Under the pieces are notes generated by a model, which did no database searches, was not told the origin of the DNA, and saw only the letters and a list, made by a program, of their open reading frames with translations. The translations under genes and the position numbers were made by a program. Positions 46,432-54,100 of a DNA stretch of 64,000 nt are shown here, piece after piece. How positions within the stretch are numbered: the stretch's first letter is position 1; each line of letters opens with the position of its first letter. The stretch comes from Labrenzia sp. R4_2 (lineage in GTDB: Bacteria > Pseudomonadota > Alphaproteobacteria > Rhizobiales > Stappiaceae): the NCBI RefSeq assembly GCF_017743865.1, contig NZ_JAGHRJ010000002.1, positions 62,001 through 126,000 of the forward strand, in the 5' to 3' direction.

Positions 46432-46844
46432 GCCTTGGCTTCTTCCGTCACCGGCGCTTCCTCCGGCGCAGCGGGTTTCGCCGCCGAGGCTGCCGGCGTT
46501 TCAGCCGGTTTGCTCTCAGGCTTCGGGTCTTTGTCCGCTTTTGCCGCTGGTTTTGCCGGAGGGGTCTTCTTGGCCGCATCCTCTTCGATCGACTTCTTCA
46601 AGTCGCCAAGTGGATTGAAGTTTGCGGCTTCCTCGACCTGTTTCTTCATGTCGGCGATATCGGCCTGCTGCTCTGCTTCACGCAGGGCTTCATTGAACGT
46701 CGACTGAAACTCACGCGACATCCGGCGCATCTTGCCCATTGTCTGGCCAAGGGTGCGCAACATACGCGGCAAGTCTTTCGGCCCTACGACGATGATCGCG
46801 ATACAGGCGATCACCAAGAGCTCCGTCCAACCAATATCGAACAT
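46428..46844 (-). CDS. tatB: Sec-independent protein translocase TatB
   Basis: TatB couples signal-peptide recognition by TatC to TatA assembly. The 138-residue protein starts MFDIGWTELLVIACIAIIVV with the typical GPKDLPRMLRTLGQTMGKMR hinge and amphipathic helix. A low-complexity Ala/Pro/Glu/Lys tail follows (about 75-138). It lies between tatA (41-base gap) and tatC (4-base overlap). Confidence 0.95.
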   Translation of the reverse strand: MFDIGWTELLVIACIAIIVVGPKDLPRMLRTLGQTMGKMRRMSREFQSTFNEALREAEQQADIADMKKQVEEAANFNPLGDLKKSIEEDAAKKTPPAKPAAKADKDPKPESKPAETPAASAAKPAAPEEAPVTEEAKA

Positions 46845-46885
46845 AGGTACTTTCGCCCCTTAAGGAGACGCGACGCAGATAAAGA

Positions 46886-47110
46886 TCAGCTCGCTTTGGT
46901 CTGATCTTCCGCCTTGGTGGACTTCACGGTCTCACCGCTCTCATGATCGATGGTCTTGGGAGCATCGGCGGTATCGTCTTCAGCCATTCCCTTTTTGAAG
47001 CTTTTGATTCCCTTGGCGACATCGCCCATCAACTCGGAAATCTTGCCACGTCCGAACAGCAAAACCACCACGACTGCGATGATCAAAATCTGCCAGATAC
47101 TAATACCCAT
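46886..47110 (-). CDS. tatA: Sec-independent protein translocase TatA
   Basis: TatA forms the protein-conducting part of the Tat pathway. The ATG at 47110 has AGGAG about eight bases upstream and gives the standard start [40 protein letters not shown] follows. The 74-residue size is normal. A longer frame to 47188 is open but adds an implausible Cys/Arg-rich N-terminus. It is the first of the tatABC genes. Confidence 0.95.
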   Translation of the reverse strand: MGISIWQILIIAVVVVLLFGRGKISELMGDVAKGIKSFKKGMAEDDTADAPKTIDHESGETVKSTKAEDQTKAS

Positions 47111-47254
47111 ACGCCAAACTCCTGATAACCGGCTTCCTCGCCCTTGGAGCCCTTGTACAAAACTGGCTCCTTGCCTGCAACAATACATGCCGGATTGTTT
47201 CTGTACTCCTAGACAGAAGGATAAGCCGGAGAATTATTCTTACCTGATTTGGGG

Positions 47255-48370
47255 TCACGACCGCGGAAAGACAAGGACATCCTTGGGATCAGTGGTCACG
47301 CCAACGTCCATGCCCTGTTCCCATTCGCACCCGGCCCGCACGCGCGCCTGCAAAGGTTGGTCGAGACCTTCAACGATAATTGTCAGCAAATCGACTTCTC
47401 CGACGAATCGCTTGGACTGGATTCGCCCCCTCACGCCGCACAAACCGGCCTTGCCGAGAAGAATACCCTGCGGACGAATGCAGACATCAGCAGATCCCTG
47501 GTTCATCCCGCTCGAGGCAACAATACCGAGCGGCGTCTCAACACCGGAAGATGTCACCTTGCCTTCGATTTGATTGAGTTCGGAAAAGAACCGGGCGGCG
47601 AACAAGTCGGCCGGGTTATTGTAGAGCTCGGCAGCGGTCCCGTGCTGAACGAGCTCCCCGCGCCGCATCAATGCGATCTGGTCCCCCATGCGCATGGCCT
47701 CTTCCGGGTCGTGGGTCACGATGATGCAGGTGGCGCGTGTCTCGCGGATCACCGCCAGCGTTTCATCACGCACACTGTCGCGCAGGCGTTTGTCGAGACC
47801 TGAAAACGGTTCATCCATCAAAAGGATGCCCGGTCGCGGCACCAGGGCCCTGGCAAGCGCAACGCGCTGCTGTTCGCCCCCGGAAAGGGCATGCGGATAG
47901 TCTTCGGCATAGTCTGCCAGGCCAACCCGGCGCAAGGCCGTCAATGCGGCCGCACTTGCGGCTTCTTTGCCCAGCTTCTTGATACCGAACACCACGTTGT
48001 CCAGGATCGTCATATGCGGAAAAAGAGCATAGTCCTGAAACATCAGACCGATACCGCGCCGTTCGGGCGGGACAAATGTCTGCGGTCCGGCGATCTCCTT
48101 TCCGTTGATCAGGACCCGGCCCGCGCTTTGCCGTTCAATCCCGGCCGCAATGCGCATCAACGTCGTCTTGCCACAGCCGGAATGGCCGAGCAGGCATAGG
48201 ATCTCCCCCGGCGCAATCGAGAGGCTCAGGTTCCGGACGGACGGCACGCCCTCATAGTCATGAGAAATATTCTCGAAGACCAGGCCTGCGGCTATCGTGG
48301 CGCTGGCTGACCCGCGTGCACCCCACGTTTTCGGACCGCCATTCCAATTGGATTCGTTGGATTTGAACAT
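47255..48370 (-). CDS. ABC transporter ATP-binding protein (Fbp/spermidine/sulfate-type, with TOBE region)
   Basis: This 371-residue importer-type ATPase carries Walker A GHSGCGKTT, Q loop MFQDYALFPH, signature LSGGEQQRVALARAL, Walker B ILLMDEP and the switch His in IIVTHDPEEAMRMGDQ. A C-terminal TOBE-like region (about 265-371) is also present. It resembles the FbpC/PotA/CysA group for ferric iron, polyamine or sulfate uptake. No permease or binding protein is next to it, so the substrate is unknown. Its ATG overlaps the scpB stop (TGATG), coupling it to the scpAB genes. A role unrelated to chromosome segregation is most likely. Confidence 0.9.
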   Translation of the reverse strand: MFKSNESNWNGGPKTWGARGSASATIAAGLVFENISHDYEGVPSVRNLSLSIAPGEILCLLGHSGCGKTTLMRIAAGIERQSAGRVLINGKEIAGPQTFVPPERRGIGLMFQDYALFPHMTILDNVVFGIKKLGKEAASAAALTALRRVGLADYAEDYPHALSGGEQQRVALARALVPRPGILLMDEPFSGLDKRLRDSVRDETLAVIRETRATCIIVTHDPEEAMRMGDQIALMRRGELVQHGTAAELYNNPADLFAARFFSELNQIEGKVTSSGVETPLGIVASSGMNQGSADVCIRPQGILLGKAGLCGVRGRIQSKRFVGEVDLLTIIVEGLDQPLQARVRAGCEWEQGMDVGVTTDPKDVLVFPRS

Positions 48371-49080
48371 CAGCTACCGGCAGTCTCATCCGTTTCTTCA
48401 TCGAACAATGTGCCGTCCTCTAAAGGATCTTCGTCTTCGGTCAAGGCAGCATCGTCACTTGGTGTTGGCACCAGGAACGACGCAGGGATCGCGCTATCAA
48501 GCAACCCTGCCCCTTTCAACTCTTCTAGACCTGGCAGATCCTTGACGTTTTCCAGACCGAAATGGATCAGAAACTGCTCGGTTGTTCCGTAAGTGACCGG
48601 ACGTCCCGGGGTTCGCCTGCGGCCACGCATCCGGATCCAGGTTGTTTCCAAAAGGACATCCAGCGTTCCTTTTGATGTCGATACGCCCCGGATTTCTTCA
48701 ATTTCGGCCCGTGTTACCGGTTGGTGATACGCGATGATGGCCAGGGTCTCAAGCGCTGCGCGCGACAGTTTGCGTTGTTCTTCAACGTTCCGGTGCATCA
48801 AATAGCTGAGATCCTCGGCTGTCCGGAAACACCACTTGCCCGCAAGCCGAACCACATTGACACCGCGCGGCGCATACATTTCCTGCAGCGCTTCCAGCAG
48901 CCCAAGGACATCGGTTCCCTCCGGCAAACGGAGTGTCAGCTCTTCAAGCGACAATGGTTCGGACGAGGCAAAAAGAAGTGCTTCGACCATCCGGAGGCCG
49001 CTAAGATCATCAGAGGCTTTTTGGGGTGCCGCGCCCAAATCCGCACCGCCCTCCAAATGAAGCTGTTCCAGCTCAGACAT
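48370..49080 (-). CDS. scpB: Segregation and condensation protein ScpB
   Basis: ScpB is the kite subunit of the SMC-ScpAB condensin. The 236-residue protein has paired winged helices: LRMVEALLFASSEPLSLEEL (about 30-49) and RKLSRAALETLAIIAYHQPV followed by TRAEIEEIRGVSTSKGTLDV. Then come RTPGRPVTYGTTEQFLIHFG and an acidic tail. The length is at the upper end of the family because of the tail (about 195-236). It overlaps scpA by eight bases and the ABC gene by one. Confidence 0.95.
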   Translation of the reverse strand: MSELEQLHLEGGADLGAAPQKASDDLSGLRMVEALLFASSEPLSLEELTLRLPEGTDVLGLLEALQEMYAPRGVNVVRLAGKWCFRTAEDLSYLMHRNVEEQRKLSRAALETLAIIAYHQPVTRAEIEEIRGVSTSKGTLDVLLETTWIRMRGRRRTPGRPVTYGTTEQFLIHFGLENVKDLPGLEELKGAGLLDSAIPASFLVPTPSDDAALTEDEDPLEDGTLFDEETDETAGS

Positions 49081-49912
49081 CTTGGTCCGGTTCCTGTTCT
49101 AAGGCGCGAATGTAGACCGGTGAAAACGGCTCTCCCTGGCGAATTTCGACCTGTCCCTCTCTAACCATTTCAAGGCTGGCGGAAAAGCTGCTTGCCACGA
49201 CCGTCGCCCAATCCTTGTTGTCATAAAGGTAGTCACGAAGATACGCATTCAAAGGAGTCCATTCACTGACCCGGCCGACAAGCTTGGTCAGCAGCTCCCG
49301 CGCCTCCTGGAGTGACCAGACTGTTCTGCGTAAAACCCGGACAGATGTAACTGATTGGCGCTGGCGCTGCGTGGCATAGGCCGACAAAAGGTCGTAGACA
49401 GAGGCATCCCAGATGCTTTTGTGGACGACGGACATGGTCTCAGGTTCACCTCGGAAAAACACATCGCGCCCTGCCCGGCTGCGGGCCAACAGTTTTTCAG
49501 AAACCTCCCGCATGGCCTCAAGACGGCGCAAACGAAAGGCAAGCGCTGCGGCCAATTCCTCACCTGTGGGCTCATCCTCGTCCTTTTGTTCGGGAAGCAA
49601 AAGACGGGATTTCAAATAGGCCAGCCAGGCGGCCATCACCAGATAGTCCGCGGCGAGTTCAAGACGCATCCGCCGGGCTTCGGTCACAAACTCCAGATAC
49701 TGCTCAACCAAGGCCAGGATCGAGATCTTGGCGAGATCCACCTTTTGCGTGCGCGCAAGACCAAGAAGCAGATCAAGCGGCCCCTCAAAACCGTCGACAT
49801 CCACAACCAGCTGCGGATCGGACGTCGCCCGTTCCTCGCTCGTATGCACCGCGCTCAGAAGGTCAAATGACTTGTCTGGCGCGGATGCGGGTTGTGTGTC
49901 CTGCTCCGCCAT
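49073..49912 (-). CDS. scpA: Segregation and condensation protein ScpA
   Basis: ScpA is the kleisin of the SMC condensin complex. The ATG at 49912 lies 11 bases after the nagZ stop and gives 279 residues beginning MAEQDTQPAS; a longer frame to 49966 would overlap nagZ. The N-terminal kleisin motif is VDVDGFEGPLDLLLGLARTQ, followed by KVDLAKISILALVEQYLEFV. A middle helical part ends with a C-terminal winged helix at about 230-279. It is coupled to scpB. Confidence 0.95.
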   Translation of the reverse strand: MAEQDTQPASAPDKSFDLLSAVHTSEERATSDPQLVVDVDGFEGPLDLLLGLARTQKVDLAKISILALVEQYLEFVTEARRMRLELAADYLVMAAWLAYLKSRLLLPEQKDEDEPTGEELAAALAFRLRRLEAMREVSEKLLARSRAGRDVFFRGEPETMSVVHKSIWDASVYDLLSAYATQRQRQSVTSVRVLRRTVWSLQEARELLTKLVGRVSEWTPLNAYLRDYLYDNKDWATVVASSFSASLEMVREGQVEIRQGEPFSPVYIRALEQEPDQDV

Positions 49913-49923
49913 TTTGTGTCCCG

Positions 49924-50949
49924 TTACACTCCCGCCCAGCCTGTCAGGGACTGAAACTCTGCCCAAGCCTTGTCTGCATCAAAACCAGATTCTACCGCTT
50001 TGTATCCAGCCAAAGCCGGGTTGCAGCGCTCTAGCGAACGTCCCGCAAGGACCGGCGCGGCATCCGCAACGGCCCGCATTTCCATCATATCGCCATTGCA
50101 GTGAAGCACGACATCGCATCCGGCATCCCAGATTTTTCTAGACCGGCTCGACACATCACCGCCAAGCGCTTTCATCGAGATATCATCACTCATCAGACAG
50201 CCATCGAAGCCGATTTCATCGCGGATAATCCCATTTATGACCGCACTGCTCTGCGTCCCCGGATTTGCGGGGTCTATGCTCTCATAAAGCAAGTGCGCGG
50301 TCATACCCAAAGAGATGTCTGCAAGCGCCTTGAATGGCAGGAAATCCACAGCTTCCAATGCGTTTTTGTCATCGGTAACACGTGGCAGTTCAAGATGACT
50401 GTCCACCTTGGCGCGGCCATGCCCCGGAATATGCTTGATGACAGGTAGAACACCCCCGGCGATCGCGCCGTTGATCATCTCACGACCGAGGATGGCAACA
50501 GTCTCCGGATCATCTGAAAGCGCGCGATCTCCGATCGCATCGACGGTGTCCGGAAACCGGACATCAAGGCACGGCAAACAGTCGACGGTAATTCCGACCT
50601 CGGACAGATCGGCGGCAATCAGTTGCGCACCCAGAAACGCCGCTCGTTTTCCAGCGGTTTCATCCGTCTTGTAGAGATCTCCGAAAAGCTTGGGTGCTGG
50701 ATATTTGCGCCAATGCGGAGGCCGTAGTCTTTGCACCCGGCCGCCTTCCTGATCGACGAGCACCGGCGCATCTGCCCGGCCGACAGCATCACGAAAAGAG
50801 CGGGTCAACTCCCGAACCTGATCCGGACTGTCGACATTCCGGGCAAACAGGATCAGTCCCCAGGGATTATGCTCATTGAAAAACGCTTGTTCAGCAGCGG
50901 AGAGACTTGTGCCGGCGCAGCCGGAAATAAAGGCTTTGATCATGATCAT
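49924..50949 (-). CDS. nagZ: Beta-N-acetylhexosaminidase NagZ
   Basis: NagZ removes GlcNAc from anhydro-muropeptides during cytoplasmic peptidoglycan recycling, and its product can influence AmpC induction in some bacteria. The 341-residue GH3 protein has LVDQEGGRVQRLRPP, the catalytic-loop motif PVIKHIPGHGRAKVDSH and FDGCLMSDDISMKALGG with the nucleophile Asp. The length is normal. It begins a reverse unit with scpA, scpB and the ABC gene, and is divergent from the esterase gene. Confidence 0.95.
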   Translation of the reverse strand: MIMIKAFISGCAGTSLSAAEQAFFNEHNPWGLILFARNVDSPDQVRELTRSFRDAVGRADAPVLVDQEGGRVQRLRPPHWRKYPAPKLFGDLYKTDETAGKRAAFLGAQLIAADLSEVGITVDCLPCLDVRFPDTVDAIGDRALSDDPETVAILGREMINGAIAGGVLPVIKHIPGHGRAKVDSHLELPRVTDDKNALEAVDFLPFKALADISLGMTAHLLYESIDPANPGTQSSAVINGIIRDEIGFDGCLMSDDISMKALGGDVSSRSRKIWDAGCDVVLHCNGDMMEMRAVADAAPVLAGRSLERCNPALAGYKAVESGFDADKAWAEFQSLTGWAGV

Positions 50950-51070
50950 CGCTTACCGGCACCACCCCTGCCCGTCAAGAAAGGTCCGGTTCCCCGGTAA
51001 GCGCACTTGCGCTCAGGATGCGAACTTGCGATCTAAATCTACGAATCCTTTTCAAATGGAGTTGCTTTCC

Positions 51071-52084
51071 ATGCGCGCGCGCCATGACATTCCGGCAGGC
51101 ACTTTGCACCGGATTTCCGTCACATCCGAAATCTTGACCCAAAACCGGCTTGGCGACCCGGCAACGCGCGAAGTGGTCGTTTACGTCCCAAATGGACATG
51201 ACGGCACAGGGCTGCCGCTTCTGGTGGATATCGTTGGCTATACGTCCGGCGGCCCGGCGCATGCGAACTGGAAGAATTTTGGCGAAAACGTTCCGGAGCG
51301 TTTGGACCGGCTGATCCATGATGGCGCACTGCCGCCGGTTGTCGTCGCTTTCCCGGACTGTTTCACCCGCCTTGGCGGCAACCAGTATATCGACAGCACC
51401 GCGATGGGGCCTTGGGCAACGTGGCTTACCACGGACATGCTCCAAGCTGTCGAAGGCCAATTCGGCTGCGGCGGAAACGGCAAACGGGGATTGTTCGGCA
51501 AGTCATCCGGCGGTTATGGTGCCATCGTTCACACCATGAAACACGCTGACGTCTGGTCCGCAGCTGCTTGTCACTCCGGAGATATGGCGTTTGAACTCTG
51601 TTACTTGCCGGAAATGCCAAGTGCGCTGCGGGCAATCCAGAAACATGGGTCAATTGAGGCCTTTGTGCGCTGGTTTGAAGCCGGACCGAAGTATCCCGGC
51701 GGCGCGTTGCACGATCTGATGACCTTCGCAATGGCAGCGACCTACGATCCAGATCCGTCGCCGGACACCTTCTGCGGGATTCGCTTACCGGTTGACCTTG
51801 AGACCTGCGAAATCATCGAAGACCGCTGGAATGCCTGGTTGTCCTGGGATCCTGTGCAAATGGTCGAGGCACATACCGATGCCTTGAAATCCATGAAGGG
51901 GCTCTGGATCGATTGCGGGTACATCGACCAATACAATCTGGTCTATGGCGCACGCCGTTTGAAACGGAAACTTGAGGCCGCCGGTGTTGATCACGTCTAC
52001 GAGGAGTTCAACGACACCCACTCGTCGATTGACTACCGGATGGACGAAAGCCTGCCGTTCCTTGCAAATGCTCTTTTGAAGTAG
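51071..52084 (+). CDS. Putative esterase of the alpha/beta-hydrolase fold
   Basis: The ATG at 51071 has GGAG nine bases upstream and gives 337 residues; the frame is open further, into nagZ. No signal peptide is seen. The nucleophile elbow is G-K-S-S-G at residues 143-147 (Ser145), with WIDCGYIDQYNL and FNDTHSSIDYR supplying a likely Asp and His. VVAFPDCFTRLGGNQYIDS and the overall layout fit a PF00756-type esterase. The substrate is unknown. It converges with the EamA gene after four bases, so it lies in an insert between nagZ and the SPOR gene. Confidence 0.82.
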   Translation: MRARHDIPAGTLHRISVTSEILTQNRLGDPATREVVVYVPNGHDGTGLPLLVDIVGYTSGGPAHANWKNFGENVPERLDRLIHDGALPPVVVAFPDCFTRLGGNQYIDSTAMGPWATWLTTDMLQAVEGQFGCGGNGKRGLFGKSSGGYGAIVHTMKHADVWSAAACHSGDMAFELCYLPEMPSALRAIQKHGSIEAFVRWFEAGPKYPGGALHDLMTFAMAATYDPDPSPDTFCGIRLPVDLETCEIIEDRWNAWLSWDPVQMVEAHTDALKSMKGLWIDCGYIDQYNLVYGARRLKRKLEAAGVDHVYEEFNDTHSSIDYRMDESLPFLANALLK

Positions 52085-52088
52085 GCAC

Positions 52089-53039
52089 CTACCGGCCCCG
52101 GCGCAGGGTCAAGACTGCGCCCCCGGCCAGGATGAGCAACGCACCGATTAGCGCTTCTGGTCCTGGAACTTCGCCCCAAACGGCATAACCAAACAGCGCC
52201 GAGAGAACCACGGTGGCGTAAAAAGCAGGGGCAAGTGTTGCAGCGCCAGCACGTCGGTAGGCCGAAATGTTGAAAGACTGGCCGACAATTGCGAGGGGAC
52301 CAAGCCAGGCGAACGCAAGCAGATCGCTCATCGCAATGCCGTCTCTGGCGATCAGCCAAATCACCGGCACGGCCAAAAACGACGCTGCAAACACGTTTAC
52401 ATAGGCCAGGATCGTTACTGTATCTTCGCGCTGGGCGATGTAGCGCATGATCAAGCTTTCCGCAGCCATGAAGAGCGCACTTGCAATCGCCGCAATGGCC
52501 CCAACGAGCGCCATTTCCGAATTCTGGGCCACACTGTCGGCCGATTGAACGACGAGATAGGCGCCGAGCATACTCATCGCTCCGGCGATCCAATGCTTGC
52601 CGGTCACCAGCTCTTTCAGGATCAACCCGGCCAAGGCAATCGCAAAGATGCCTTTCGTCAATCCAATTGCGGTCGCATCCGCAAGCGGCATCACGGACGC
52701 TGCATAGACCGCACAGGCCAAGCCTCCTACACCGCACACCGCTCGCATCAAGTGGAGTTTCCATAAGGGACTTAACTGCTTGTGGAGCGGAATTTTTTTC
52801 ACGCTGGCTACACACAAGATGGTTGCGGCCCCGCCGGCAAACCGAAGCCAGACGAGTGCAACGATTGGCAACACACCGCCTGCCAGTTTCCCGGCCGCAA
52901 AAATCGGCGTGAAAGCTGACATCCCCAGGAGCGCCAGAAACAGTGCCGCGGGGATGTTTTCGTGCTGGCCGATGGCGGCAGATCGTGTCACGGCGAAGGC
53001 TCCAGATCTTGAATGTGATGATTGGGAACTAGCACTCAA
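52089..53039 (-). CDS. EamA/DMT-family transporter
   Basis: This 316-residue protein has about ten membrane helices and two EamA repeats (IPAALFLALLGMSAFTPIFA and ALVGAIAAIASALFMAAESL regions), ending in GALLILAGGAVLTLRRGR. Such drug/metabolite transporters export amino acids, nucleosides or drugs; the substrate cannot be told. The TTG at 53039 is the longest start. A GTG at 52991 with GGAG eight bases upstream may be the true start. It is divergent from the LysR gene, which is its likely regulator. Confidence 0.87.
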   Translation of the reverse strand: MSASSQSSHSRSGAFAVTRSAAIGQHENIPAALFLALLGMSAFTPIFAAGKLAGGVLPIVALVWLRFAGGAATILCVASVKKIPLHKQLSPLWKLHLMRAVCGVGGLACAVYAASVMPLADATAIGLTKGIFAIALAGLILKELVTGKHWIAGAMSMLGAYLVVQSADSVAQNSEMALVGAIAAIASALFMAAESLIMRYIAQREDTVTILAYVNVFAASFLAVPVIWLIARDGIAMSDLLAFAWLGPLAIVGQSFNISAYRRAGAATLAPAFYATVVLSALFGYAVWGEVPGPEALIGALLILAGGAVLTLRRGR

Positions 53040-53080
53040 AGGTTTGTCGAAACAGATGCCAGTTCCTCATGCACCCCATA

Positions 53081-53123
53081 CGAATACGCATACCATTGCC
53101 CTTACTCAAGCGAATACGTATAC
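53081..53123. promoter_or_regulatory. Direct repeats in the EamA/LysR divergent region, likely LysR operator
   Basis: CGAATACGCATAC (53081-53093) and CGAATACGTATAC (53111-53123) differ at one base and begin exactly 30 bases apart, about three helical turns. The inner ATACGTAT is palindromic. The second copy ends seven bases before the LysR start codon. The layout fits a LysR regulator that controls itself and the transporter. Confidence 0.6.
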
Positions 53124-53130
53124 TACGTTC

Positions 53131-54048
53131 ATGAATTGGGATGATCTGAAACTCGTGGACGCTGCGGCTCGCGCGCGGTCTTTATCCGGCGCAGCCAAGG
53201 CATTGGATATCAGTCAACCGCAGCTCAGCAGGCGCTTGAAAGCATTCGAGGACCGCGTCGGAGCGCGGCTGTTTGACAGAACACCCTCTGGTCTCAAACC
53301 CACAGAAGCGGGGCAAAGGCTCATTCCACTTGCCGCAGATATGCGTCAACGTGCGGATGCAGCGGCGCGCATCATGCCAGATCTGGCCGGTGCCTCGCTC
53401 AGGGTCGTTCGCGTTGCTGTCGATGAGGTGCGCGCCCGTGTCCTGACAGACATGTATCCTCTTCTGAATGAACGGCTAAAAGACATTGAGCTTGAGCTGA
53501 TCTCCAGCCACAGCCATGTCGATCATCAAAGCCGCAGCATCGAATTGCAGATCAGAAACTGCCTACCCGAGACCGATACGCTGATTGCCCGGAAAATCGG
53601 CGATCTCGCTTACGGCGTTTATGCGAGCAAATCCTACGCGGCGGCCCACCCATCTGTTTTTGAAGAAGCCCGGTACTCAGCGTGCAGTTGGCTTGGATTT
53701 ACGCCGGACGACCTCTGGTATCCGGCCCATAATCGCTGGCTCGCAGAACGCCTGCCCGCGCCACCCAGGCTGCGCACCAATACCATGACCACTATGATGA
53801 ACATGATCGCGAGCGGATCTGGCCTTGGATTGATTCCGGTCTTCATGGGTGACCGGCATCCTGACCTCGTACGGGTCATGGAACCTTTGCCGGAACTCAC
53901 AAATCCTGAGCATATCATCGTTCACCGCGATGTCCGGCGTGAACCTGCCGTCCGTCTGGCGATCGACGCTATTTCGGATGTTTACCGGCACATGACCCCG
54001 CACCTTCTCGGTTTGCAGAGCCAAGTCAAGATGACAGCAGCCGAATAA
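53131..54048 (+). CDS. LysR-family transcriptional regulator
   Basis: The ATG at 53131 gives the standard LysR start MNWDDLKLVDAAARARSLSG in a 305-residue protein; a long open frame upstream overlaps the EamA gene. The N-terminal helix-turn-helix reads AAKALDISQPQLSRRLKAFE. The effector domain includes LPETDTLIARKIGDLAYGVY and IASGSGLGLIPVFMGDRHPD. LysR genes next to a divergent transporter usually regulate it, which I infer here. The C-terminus is followed by the terminator shared with the converging SPOR gene. Confidence 0.9.
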   Translation: MNWDDLKLVDAAARARSLSGAAKALDISQPQLSRRLKAFEDRVGARLFDRTPSGLKPTEAGQRLIPLAADMRQRADAAARIMPDLAGASLRVVRVAVDEVRARVLTDMYPLLNERLKDIELELISSHSHVDHQSRSIELQIRNCLPETDTLIARKIGDLAYGVYASKSYAAAHPSVFEEARYSACSWLGFTPDDLWYPAHNRWLAERLPAPPRLRTNTMTTMMNMIASGSGLGLIPVFMGDRHPDLVRVMEPLPELTNPEHIIVHRDVRREPAVRLAIDAISDVYRHMTPHLLGLQSQVKMTAAE

Positions 54049-54072
54049 AAAATGGCCGGAAAACCCGGCCAT
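54044..54072 (-). terminator. Rho-independent terminator of the large SPOR gene
   Basis: ATGGCCGG (54052-54059) and CCGGCCAT (54065-54072) form an 8-bp stem with a 5-base loop. On the reverse strand six T follow. It lies about 29 bases after the SPOR stop and also just after the converging LysR stop. Confidence 0.85.
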
Positions 54073-54100
54073 CTTAGTTGTTGTATTGGTGCGCCCTGGT

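Noticed and set aside
52033..52815. A 260-residue reverse frame rich in Cys and Arg
   Set aside because: It is a shifted frame of the EamA transporter gene; the in-frame version gives ten membrane helices.
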